The notes beneath the pieces were generated by a model, which was not told the DNA's origin, did not search any database, and saw nothing but the letters and a program-made list of their open reading frames with translations. This document shows, one piece after another, positions 18,508-25,996 of a stretch of DNA of 64,000 bases. This DNA comes from MAG-121220-bin8 sp002700465 (GTDB lineage Bacteria > Bacteroidota > Bacteroidia > Flavobacteriales > Flavobacteriaceae), in NCBI GenBank assembly GCA_943789295.1, contig CALSTO010000003.1, positions 241,630 to 305,629 of the forward strand. Direction: 5' to 3'. Both the position numbers and the translations under genes were made by a program. Positions within the stretch are counted from its first letter, which is position 1. The number at the start of each line of letters is the position of its first letter.

Positions 18508-19499
18508 TGAATACTTATTATGATAATTTAACGAAGGTAGAATTGCATGTTCACTTAGATTGTTGTCTTAGTTATAATGCTCTTAAAAAAATCAATCCTA
18601 AAGTAAGCTTTGAAACTTTTAAAAAACAATTTATTGGCACTTCTTGTAGTTGCCTGAAAGATTATATTAAATGTGCTGATAATGCATTAGAATATATGCA
18701 AACAAAAGAACAATTAGAAATTGTTGTTGAGGATCTTTTTGATCAATTTGAAAAGGATAATGTTATTTATGCTGAAGTTAGATTTGCTCCACTTCTTCAT
18801 TTGAACAAGGGCTTAGCTCCTATGGAAGTTATTGAAATTGTAAGTAAGAAAACAATAGAAATGTCAGATAGTTCTGGAATTGAAGTTAATTTAATTTTAT
18901 GCACATTAAGACATTATTCTAAAAAACAAAGTATAGAAACCGTTAATTTAATCAAAGATTTTGCTGGAGATAATGTAGTTGGATTTGATATAGCCGCTGA
19001 TGAAGCTGGATTCCCACTCGATAACCATGTAGAAGCATTTAAACTGGCTAAAGATAGTGGTATACATTGCACAGCTCATGCTGGTGAAGCTTTGGGAGCC
19101 TCTAGTGTTTTAGAAACGTTAGATAAATTGAAGCCATCAAGAATTGGTCATGGAGTTAGGAGTGTTGAAAACGAATCTTTGTTACAAGAATTAAAAGCAA
19201 ATAATATCCATTTAGAGCTTTGTTTGACTAGTAATATGGTTACACAAGTTTATGAAAATCTGAAGGATCATCCTATTGATTTTTTATACAAAAATGATTT
19301 CTCTATTAGTATAAATACAGATGGCAGAACAATTTCAGATACTAATTTAAATAATGAATATGATATTTTGGGCACTCAATTTAATTGGGTTAAGAGTAGC
19401 TTTTTAAAAGTAAACATTAAATCAATGGAAGCTTCATTTGCGAGTTCAAATACTAAAACAAAAATTATTTCACTTTTAAAATCAACTTATAATCTTTAA
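18507..19499 (+). CDS. add: Adenosine deaminase
   Basis: The enzyme deaminates (deoxy)adenosine to inosine in purine salvage; no signal peptide is present, so it is cytoplasmic. The 330-residue amidohydrolase-fold protein has the zinc ligands H14-x-H16 (ELHVHLD), the catalytic HAGEALG motif, RIGHGVRS, and NTDGRTIS in place of the NTDDP of E. coli-type enzymes. The NTD-x-R-T form is familiar from other bacterial adenosine deaminases, so activity is expected, although an aminodeoxyfutalosine or other aminohydrolase specificity cannot be excluded. It overlaps the phosphatase by 1 base and precedes the carotenoid genes by 6. Confidence 0.82.
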   Translation: MNTYYDNLTKVELHVHLDCCLSYNALKKINPKVSFETFKKQFIGTSCSCLKDYIKCADNALEYMQTKEQLEIVVEDLFDQFEKDNVIYAEVRFAPLLHLNKGLAPMEVIEIVSKKTIEMSDSSGIEVNLILCTLRHYSKKQSIETVNLIKDFAGDNVVGFDIAADEAGFPLDNHVEAFKLAKDSGIHCTAHAGEALGASSVLETLDKLKPSRIGHGVRSVENESLLQELKANNIHLELCLTSNMVTQVYENLKDHPIDFLYKNDFSISINTDGRTISDTNLNNEYDILGTQFNWVKSSFLKVNIKSMEASFASSNTKTKIISLLKSTYNL

Positions 19500-19505
19500 A
19501 AATTA

Positions 19506-20180
19506 GTGATTACAACAATTTCATTTTTCAAATACAGTACAAATAAATTTTGGGCTTTTAAACAGATGTATTTGGCTGAAAAATTAATGAACAAAACTTC
19601 AGGCCTTAGTTTTTATAAATTACTTGGAACCGGAGCAGGAGCAGGATTTAGTCTTTACCCTGATTTTAGTACTTATTCCATACTTTGTGTTTGGAAAGAT
19701 CGCTTAAGTGCAGATAATTTTATAAATAAAAGTCATCATTCTATACTTATTTCAAAGAAGGCTTCTTTTAGAGCGGATTATTTTTTGAATCCAATACACA
19801 GCCATGGCAAATGGGATGGATTAAATCCATTTAAAGGCACGACTATTGTACAGGATAAATCAAAAAAAATTGCCATTATCACTAGGGCTACTTTAAATTA
19901 TAGTAGATTATTAGAATTTTGGAAATCTGTTCCTAGAGCTTCAAAAGCTATTAAAAATGCTTCTGGAGTTATTTGGTTTAAAGGAATTGGCGAGCTTCCT
20001 TTTATTCAACAAGCAACTTTTAGTATATGGGAGAATATGGATTCGGTCACTGATTTTGCATATAAAAATAAAAATCACGCTGAAATAGTTAAAAAAACTA
20101 GACAAAGAAATTGGTATAAAGAAGACTTGTTCGCAAGATTTGAAATAATAGAGAAAAAGAATAAAGTATTTAATAATTGA
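19506..20180 (+). CDS. crtA: Spheroidene monooxygenase-like carotenoid oxygenase (CrtA family)
   Basis: The 224-residue protein begins at GTG (19506). The N-terminal TTISFFKYSTNKFWAFKQM, the GTGAGAGFSLYPDFS segment and the HGKWDGLNPF segment resemble CrtA, which oxygenates C2 of acyclic carotenoid ends. In flavobacteria making myxol- or saproxanthin-type pigments, relatives are proposed to act as C2 hydroxylases. The next genes (crtD-like, cruF-like) act on the same acyclic end, so hydroxylation or ketolation at C2 is inferred. It overlaps crtD by 4 bases (TTGA). Confidence 0.7.
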   Translation: MITTISFFKYSTNKFWAFKQMYLAEKLMNKTSGLSFYKLLGTGAGAGFSLYPDFSTYSILCVWKDRLSADNFINKSHHSILISKKASFRADYFLNPIHSHGKWDGLNPFKGTTIVQDKSKKIAIITRATLNYSRLLEFWKSVPRASKAIKNASGVIWFKGIGELPFIQQATFSIWENMDSVTDFAYKNKNHAEIVKKTRQRNWYKEDLFARFEIIEKKNKVFNN

Positions 20181-21643
20181 AAAAAGCAATCATAATAGGC
20201 TCTGGAATTGGAGGAATCGCTACGGCATTAAGACTTAAGTCGATGAATTATGATGTTACAGTATTTGAAAATAATGATTTCCCAGGAGGTAAATTAACGA
20301 GTTTTGATTTAGGCTCCTATAGATTTGATGCAGGACCATCATTATTAACAATGCCGCATTTTATTGATGAGCTTTTTGATTTGTTTAATGAAAACCCCAG
20401 AGATCATTTTAATTATAAAAAAAAAGATATATCCTGTAAGTATTTTTGGGATGACGGAATTAAGCTTAATGCTTACTCAGATAAATCCAAATTCACAAAT
20501 GAAATTAATGAGGTTCTTGGAGTGAATGAAGAATTAGTTTTAAATTATCTTTTGAAAGCTAAAAGAAAGTATGAATTAACTAAAAGTATGTTTTTAGAGC
20601 AATCGCTTCATAAGCTAAAAACCTATTTCACTAAGGATTTGTTAAATGGCCTTTTTAATATTTTTTCATTTCAAATAAATAAAACGTTGAATCAAGTCAA
20701 TGTTTCAGAGCTTAAAGAACCACATTTAGTTCAGCTTTTTAACCGATTTGCAACTTACAATGGATCTTCACCTTATAAGACACCTGGAATGATGACTTTA
20801 GTACAGCATTTAGAACAAGAATACGGAACGTATGTCTCTGAAAAAGGTATGCAAAACATAACATCTTCATTATATGAGTTGGCTTTAAGACATGGAGTAA
20901 ATTTTATGTTTAACAGTTATGTTTCAGAAATTATAGTTTCTAATAAAAGGGCTATTGGAATTATGGTCGAAGAAAAATCTTATGAATCTGATATTGTTAT
21001 TTCGAATATGGATGTTGTTCCAACTTATAGAAATTTATTAAAGAATCATTATAAGCCAGAAAAGACGTTAAATCAAGAAAGGTCAAGTTCTGCCCTAATT
21101 TTTTATTGGGGAATAAAAAAAGAATTTAAAAATTTGGATTTACACAATATTTTTTTCTCAAAGGATTATAAATCAGAATTTCATTCAATTTTTGAAAACA
21201 ATTCTATTTCAAGTGATCCAACTATCTATATTAATATCACTTCTAAAGATGTCAAAGGTGATGCCCCAAAAAATTGTGAAAATTGGTTTGTTATGATTAA
21301 TTCCCCAAACGATTCCGGACAAGATTGGGACAGTATGATTGACAAGGTTAGAATTAACGTAATAAAAAAAATCAATAAAATATTAAACGTTAATATTGAA
21401 GATTATATCGAATGTGAAAAAGTATACACTCCTAAAACTATTGAGTCAAATACTCAATCCTTCATGGGTTCTTTGTACGGATCATCTAGTAATAATTTAA
21501 TGTCTGCATTTTTAAGGCATCCTAATTTTTCTAATAAAATATTAAATCTATATTTTTGTGGTGGTAGTGTTCATCCTGGCGGAGGAATCCCATTGTGCTT
21601 GTTGTCTGCTAAAATTGTATCACAATTAATAAAGAACAAATGA
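20177..21643 (+). CDS. crtD: CrtI/CrtD-family carotenoid desaturase, probably 3,4-desaturase
   Basis: The 488-residue flavin-dependent desaturase has an N-terminal dinucleotide fold (AIIIGSGIGGIATALRL, then FENNDFPGGKL), FDAGPSLLTMP, and the C-terminal carotenoid desaturase signature (LYFCGGSVHPGGGIPLCLL). The family includes phytoene desaturase CrtI and hydroxycarotenoid 3,4-desaturase CrtD. I favour CrtD because it sits between crtA-like and cruF-like genes with no phytoene synthase nearby. The start is TTG at 20177, overlapping the previous stop by 4 bases. The next gene overlaps its stop (ATGA). Confidence 0.75.
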   Translation: MKKAIIIGSGIGGIATALRLKSMNYDVTVFENNDFPGGKLTSFDLGSYRFDAGPSLLTMPHFIDELFDLFNENPRDHFNYKKKDISCKYFWDDGIKLNAYSDKSKFTNEINEVLGVNEELVLNYLLKAKRKYELTKSMFLEQSLHKLKTYFTKDLLNGLFNIFSFQINKTLNQVNVSELKEPHLVQLFNRFATYNGSSPYKTPGMMTLVQHLEQEYGTYVSEKGMQNITSSLYELALRHGVNFMFNSYVSEIIVSNKRAIGIMVEEKSYESDIVISNMDVVPTYRNLLKNHYKPEKTLNQERSSSALIFYWGIKKEFKNLDLHNIFFSKDYKSEFHSIFENNSISSDPTIYINITSKDVKGDAPKNCENWFVMINSPNDSGQDWDSMIDKVRINVIKKINKILNVNIEDYIECEKVYTPKTIESNTQSFMGSLYGSSSNNLMSAFLRHPNFSNKILNLYFCGGSVHPGGGIPLCLLSAKIVSQLIKNK

Positions 21644-22287
21644 ATTTCTTAATTCCCAATAATAATACTTCTAAAATTTCTGTATTTATAATATGGTTAT
21701 TTCATCTATGTGGAATGGCAGGAATTTCATATGGAAATAAAGAGTTTTTTTTAGCATTTACACCAATCAACCTTTTTATTTCTTTTGTTTTATTATTTGT
21801 TAATCAAAAACAATTAGAGAGTAAGGAGCTTAAAGCAGCTTTTTTAATATTTTTTATTGGAATGATTTCAGAGATATTAGGTGTTAAATACGGACTTATT
21901 TTCGGAGATTATGTTTATTTAGACAACTTGGGTGTTAAAATTTTAGGTGTCCCAGTTCTAATCGGAGTAAATTGGATAATATTAACTTTTATTACAGGTT
22001 CTTTGTCTTCATGGGTTTTTAAAAATAAATATATATCTGTTTTGACGGGAGCGTTATTAATGATAATTTTAGATTTATTGATTGAGCCGGTTGCTCCACT
22101 TTTAGGATTTTGGATATTTGATTCCCCAGTAGCACCATTACAAAACTACATTGGATGGTTTGTAATTGGAATTATCACTCAAATTATTTTTCAATTGAAA
22201 ATAATTGAAAAAGAATATACTTTTTCAACTCACCTTTTAATAGTAAATGCAATTTTCTTTGCATTTTTAAATTATAAAATCGTTTGA
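21640..22287 (+). CDS. cruF: CruF-like carotenoid 1',2'-hydratase (DUF422 membrane protein)
   Basis: The 215-residue polytopic membrane protein has about seven hydrophobic helices. The segments FFIGMISEILGVKYGLIFGDY, LGVPVLIGVNWII and MIILDLLIEPVAPLLGFW are the conserved core of the carotenoid biosynthesis protein family (DUF422/CruF), which adds water across the terminal double bond of gamma-carotene or lycopene to give a 1'-hydroxy end. With crtD and the crtA-like gene it would build the acyclic end group of a myxol/saproxanthin-type monocyclic carotenoid. It is the last gene of the + run, converging on the Rieske gene. Confidence 0.75.
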   Translation: MNFLIPNNNTSKISVFIIWLFHLCGMAGISYGNKEFFLAFTPINLFISFVLLFVNQKQLESKELKAAFLIFFIGMISEILGVKYGLIFGDYVYLDNLGVKILGVPVLIGVNWIILTFITGSLSSWVFKNKYISVLTGALLMIILDLLIEPVAPLLGFWIFDSPVAPLQNYIGWFVIGIITQIIFQLKIIEKEYTFSTHLLIVNAIFFAFLNYKIV

Positions 22288-22290
22288 GTT

Positions 22291-22779
22291 TTATATTAGG
22301 ATTTGTTTACAGTTAATTTTCCGTCTATTAAGGGTTGTAGTGTAACATTTTAATGCTCCACCTGCAGTTCCAGATGTTGTACAATCAGTTGGATAACTGT
22401 TGTTGTGAGCGCCACAAACAAACCTGTCTTGAGAAGTGTTATAACTCCACTGACTTGAATTTCCTTGATGAGGACATGAATTAGTAAATGCTCTGTAAGT
22501 TGAGGCGTCAATTTTAAGTATTAACATAGCTTCAGCTCCAAAATTCATCCATCCATTACTGTTAAGCGATGAAAAGTTTGAATTGCTTAATGTTATAACA
22601 ACTGTATTGCCGCTAACAGTGTAACCTTTATCGTTGCTGTTACCACCTCCACCTCCACCTGAGGGGACTTCATTGTCGTCTCCTCCAGATGAGCATGCTT
22701 CAAGCATGGTAACACCAAAGAATGCTAAGGCTACAGATGGACAAACATTTTTTAAAAACTCTCTTCTTTTATTTTTCAT
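22291..22779 (-). CDS. Exported Rieske [2Fe-2S] lipoprotein, C-terminus frameshifted
   Basis: The 162-residue protein begins with a twin-arginine segment (KRREFLKN) and a lipobox (MLEAC, Cys29), then a Gly/Ser/Asp-rich linker and a Rieske fold with CPH (SCPHQGNS) and CGAH (FVCGAHNN), the two Cys-His pairs that hold a 2Fe-2S cluster. It is expected to be a periplasmic or surface lipid-anchored electron carrier; the partner is unknown. The last residues (after TTLN) look wrong. Removing one base near 22325-22329 gives LNDGKLTVNKS and a stop at 22296-22298, the usual strand-rich Rieske ending, so a one-base insertion is likely. Confidence 0.8.
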   Translation of the reverse strand: MKNKRREFLKNVCPSVALAFFGVTMLEACSSGGDDNEVPSGGGGGGNSNDKGYTVSGNTVVITLSNSNFSSLNSNGWMNFGAEAMLILKIDASTYRAFTNSCPHQGNSSQWSYNTSQDRFVCGAHNNSYPTDCTTSGTAGGALKCYTTTLNRRKINCKQILI

Positions 22780-22873
22780 ACAATGATCATTTCAATAACC
22801 GTTCCAAAAAAATTTTTCAAATCATTTTCTTTAACTTTTTTTTAATTTTAATTTTTTAATTAATATTTAATAA

Positions 22874-22880
22874 CTATACA
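22874..22880 (+). promoter_or_regulatory. CTATACA motif upstream of the regulator gene
   Basis: CTATACA lies 94 bases before the regulator start. The same seven bases occur three times upstream of susC (see 25782-25932). This is a candidate operator for autoregulation, an inference from motif sharing only. Confidence 0.3.
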
Positions 22881-22967
22881 TTAAATTTTTAATTTAGTTT
22901 TTTTATTATAAATTTACAATTGTATAAAATTTAAAAAATTCTCTTAACTATCTAATAATCAGCATTT

Positions 22968-25745
22968 TTGAAAAATTTAATATTTCTTTTTTTCTTTAGT
23001 TTTTCGATTTATTCACAATCACTACCACCTATACAATCGTATACGCCTCAAGAATATAACGCTGCTAATCAAAATTGGAAGATTTCCGAATCACCCGATA
23101 ATGAAATTTTATTTGCCAATAGCGAAGCTTTGTTACTGTTTAATGGTACTAGTTGGAATAATTATAATTCTCCAAACGAAAGTGTTCTACGTTCAGTTAA
23201 AAACATTGATGATAAGATATATATAGGCTCTCATTCAGATTTTGGTTATTTCCAAAGAGTTAATAACGGAACATTTGAATATACTTCACTTGTAAATTTA
23301 TTGGATTTAAATATTGAAGAAGACGAAGAGTTTTGGAATATCTTATTGTTAGATAATTGGATAATCTTTCAATCTATCTCTAGGTTAATTTTTATTGATA
23401 AAAATAATAATGATGTAAAATATCTTAAATTCAAAGGAATAATTAATAATTCCTTTTCAATTGAAAAGCAAATTTACATTGCTTTAGACAATGGCCTTTA
23501 CAAGCTTATTAATGGTCAGCCTGAGCAGATTCTTAATAGCACTCAAATACCTTCACAAATAGTAAATATTTTTAATTCTGAAAAAGGAATGTTAATTCTT
23601 ACTGCTAATAATGGTTTTTACCTCTTAAAAGAATCTGGTTTAGTATCAAAATTCTCTTCTCCCTTAGATTCTTTAAAAGATGATTTATCTGTTTTTTCAG
23701 CAATACAGCTTAGTGATTCTTCATATGCCATTGGCTCAGTTGGGCAAGGTTTATTTCTTTTAGATTCTAATTTTAAAAATTTTCAAAAAATTGATAAATC
23801 TAAGGGACTGGCAAACAATACTGTTCTTTCATTGTATGAAGATTCAAATAAAAATATTTGGTTAGGGCTTGATAACGGGATAACTGTCATTAATAATGAT
23901 TCCCCATTTTCTATTTATTCTGACAATAATGGTGATCTAGGTACTGTATACGCAACTAAATTATTTAACGATAAACTTTACGTCGGTACCAATCAAGGTC
24001 TGTATCATAAAGATTTTAATACTTCCGATCCTTTTCAATTAATGGAAGGTACAAATGGACAAGTTTGGAGTTTAATTGAGATTGATAAAACCTTATTTTG
24101 TGGACATAATAATGGAACTTTTATTGTTTCGAATGGAATCGCTAAAAAAATATCAAACACCAGTGGATCATGGACCTTTAGAAAAATTTCGAATGATTCC
24201 TCTGATGTTTTAGAGGGCAGCTATTTTGGATTAAAGGTTTTAACAAAACTTAGGAATAAGTGGGTTGTTAAAAATAACATCTCAGGTTTTGACATATCTT
24301 CTCGTTTTTTTGAAATTTCTAATAACGGCAAAATCATTGTTAGTCATGGCTATAAAGGTGTCTATAAATTATCCGTAAGTTCAGATTACACTAACATTAT
24401 TGATTATGAATTAGATTCTATTGCAGTTAAAGGAGGAAATACTAGTCTCGCTAAATTTGATAATAATATCTATTATAATTATGATAAAGGAGTATTAAAA
24501 TATAACTCTCTTTCTAACAATTTTTCAAAAGACACCTTACTTTCAAATTTATCATCTAAAGACTTGTTGTATGGTATTATAAGAAATGATTTTGATGGAA
24601 AATTGTGGCTCTTTTCCGAGAATAATATTCATTATGTTTATAAGGATTTAGTTTCGGGAAATAAAAAAATAAGTTCAATAGTCTCTACTAATCAGTTGAG
24701 AAGAACTGTTTTTGAAAATATTTCTAAAATTGATAAGTCAAATTATTTAATAGGGACAAACAATGGATACATAACTTTTGATCTTGACAAATACAAATTA
24801 TCATCTCCGACAATAAATATTAACAAGATTGAGTCATTTGAATTAAATAAAAATCCTGTTGCTATATATAGAAATGAATACATTCAACTTAAATCTAGTT
24901 CTAATAATTTAAGGTTTCATACTAATGTTTCAAATTATCAAAAATTCCAACCCATCACTTACGAATATCTGTTGGATGGTTATCTTTCAGAGTGGGTTTC
25001 AGTCAATGAATCTCCTTTTATTGAATTTAATAATTTAAAACCAGGAGATTATGAGTTTAAAGTTAGAGCAAGAGTTGGAGATTTATATTCTTCTAATATC
25101 GATTCAATATCGTTTTCAGTTGAAAGGCCATGGTATTTTTCTAATTTCATGATTGCTAATTATTTTTTAGTTTTTGCGATTATATTTTTTCTTTTCAATA
25201 GATCTTATGAAAAGTATTACAGAGAAAAAGAAGAAAAAATTATAAGAACAAATCAAAATAAACTAGAGTTGATTGAAGTAGAAAAAAAGCAAGCTTTAAT
25301 GGCTGTTGAAAACAATAAACTTCAAAACGACATTGAAAGTAAAAACAGAGAACTTGCAGTCTCTACAATGAGTATGATTAAAAAGAATCAGTTCTTAAGT
25401 AAAATAAAATCTGATTTAAAAAAATCTGAATCTGGAGATAAAATATTTTCTGTTATCAAAATGATTGATAGGAATTTAAACAATAAAGACGATTGGAAGT
25501 TTTTTGAAGAAGCTTTTAACAATGCTGATAAAGATTTCCTAAAAAAAGTCAAATCTACTCATCCAACACTTACAAATAATGATTTAAGGCTTTGCGCCTA
25601 CTTAAGATTAAACTTGTCTTCAAAGGATATAGCACCTTTACTAAATATTTCTTTAAGTAGTGTAGAGATTAAGAGATATAGACTCAGAAAAAAGATGCAA
25701 CTCACCCATAATGAAGGATTAACTGATCATTTACTTAGTCTATAG
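22968..25745 (+). CDS. Membrane-spanning PUL regulator: beta-propeller, Y_Y_Y and LuxR-type HTH
   Basis: The 925-residue protein starts at TTG (22968) with signal peptide MKNLIFLFFFSFSIYSQ. Residues about 25-600 contain two-component-regulator propeller repeats (for example SLYEDSNKNIWLGLDNGI). A Y_Y_Y domain follows (about 640-725, ending FKVRARVGD), then a transmembrane helix (NYFLVFAIIFFLF), a coiled coil (about 750-800) and a C-terminal HTH (LSSKDIAPLLNISLSSVEI). There is no histidine kinase or receiver domain. The design suggests direct sensing of a periplasmic glycan and DNA binding on the cytoplasmic side. Encoded just upstream of susC, it is the likely regulator of this locus. Confidence 0.85.
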   Translation: MKNLIFLFFFSFSIYSQSLPPIQSYTPQEYNAANQNWKISESPDNEILFANSEALLLFNGTSWNNYNSPNESVLRSVKNIDDKIYIGSHSDFGYFQRVNNGTFEYTSLVNLLDLNIEEDEEFWNILLLDNWIIFQSISRLIFIDKNNNDVKYLKFKGIINNSFSIEKQIYIALDNGLYKLINGQPEQILNSTQIPSQIVNIFNSEKGMLILTANNGFYLLKESGLVSKFSSPLDSLKDDLSVFSAIQLSDSSYAIGSVGQGLFLLDSNFKNFQKIDKSKGLANNTVLSLYEDSNKNIWLGLDNGITVINNDSPFSIYSDNNGDLGTVYATKLFNDKLYVGTNQGLYHKDFNTSDPFQLMEGTNGQVWSLIEIDKTLFCGHNNGTFIVSNGIAKKISNTSGSWTFRKISNDSSDVLEGSYFGLKVLTKLRNKWVVKNNISGFDISSRFFEISNNGKIIVSHGYKGVYKLSVSSDYTNIIDYELDSIAVKGGNTSLAKFDNNIYYNYDKGVLKYNSLSNNFSKDTLLSNLSSKDLLYGIIRNDFDGKLWLFSENNIHYVYKDLVSGNKKISSIVSTNQLRRTVFENISKIDKSNYLIGTNNGYITFDLDKYKLSSPTININKIESFELNKNPVAIYRNEYIQLKSSSNNLRFHTNVSNYQKFQPITYEYLLDGYLSEWVSVNESPFIEFNNLKPGDYEFKVRARVGDLYSSNIDSISFSVERPWYFSNFMIANYFLVFAIIFFLFNRSYEKYYREKEEKIIRTNQNKLELIEVEKKQALMAVENNKLQNDIESKNRELAVSTMSMIKKNQFLSKIKSDLKKSESGDKIFSVIKMIDRNLNNKDDWKFFEEAFNNADKDFLKKVKSTHPTLTNNDLRLCAYLRLNLSSKDIAPLLNISLSSVEIKRYRLRKKMQLTHNEGLTDHLLSL

Positions 25746-25781
25746 TTTTTGATGTTTTGCATACACTTTTATCAATTTAAG

Positions 25782-25799
25782 CTATACAAAACCTATACA
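25782..25799 (+). repeat. Paired CTATACA direct repeats upstream of susC
   Basis: CTATACA occurs at 25782-25788 and again at 25793-25799, 11 bases apart (one helical turn). The reverse complement TGTATAG is at 25926-25932, 7 bases before the candidate -7 box. The motif is also upstream of the regulator gene. The arrangement suggests binding sites for the neighbouring HTH regulator. Confidence 0.4.
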
Positions 25800-25824
25800 T
25801 ATTCCCTCACCAGTCATTTAATAT

Positions 25825-25849
25825 GACACTTTTAAGAGTGTTTTTTTAT
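25825..25849 (+). terminator. Candidate intrinsic terminator after the regulator gene
   Basis: The arms ACACT and AGTGT, extended by one T-G wobble pair, enclose a short A/T loop and are followed by seven T. The stem is short (5-6 pairs), so efficiency is uncertain. It would separate the regulator transcript from the susC operon. Confidence 0.4.
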
Positions 25850-25938
25850 TGATTTACATCTATAATACATCAAATTATTGTCTAATTAGTAAAAATGACA
25901 TTATATATATATTGAATCCATAATTTGTATAGGTTATT

Positions 25939-25946
25939 TATGTTTG
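25939..25946 (+). promoter_or_regulatory. Candidate -7 box of the susCD operon
   Basis: TATGTTTG fits TAnnTTTG and leaves a leader of about 45 bases to the susC ATG (25997). A TTG at 25912-25914 is 24 bases upstream, slightly beyond the usual -33 spacing. The inverted CTATACA copy (25926-25932) lies between the two elements, a position suited to regulator contact with RNA polymerase. Confidence 0.45.
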
Positions 25947-25996
25947 CTTAACAATTTGTTTTATTTAAGTTTAATCTTTCTTAACAAAATATATAT

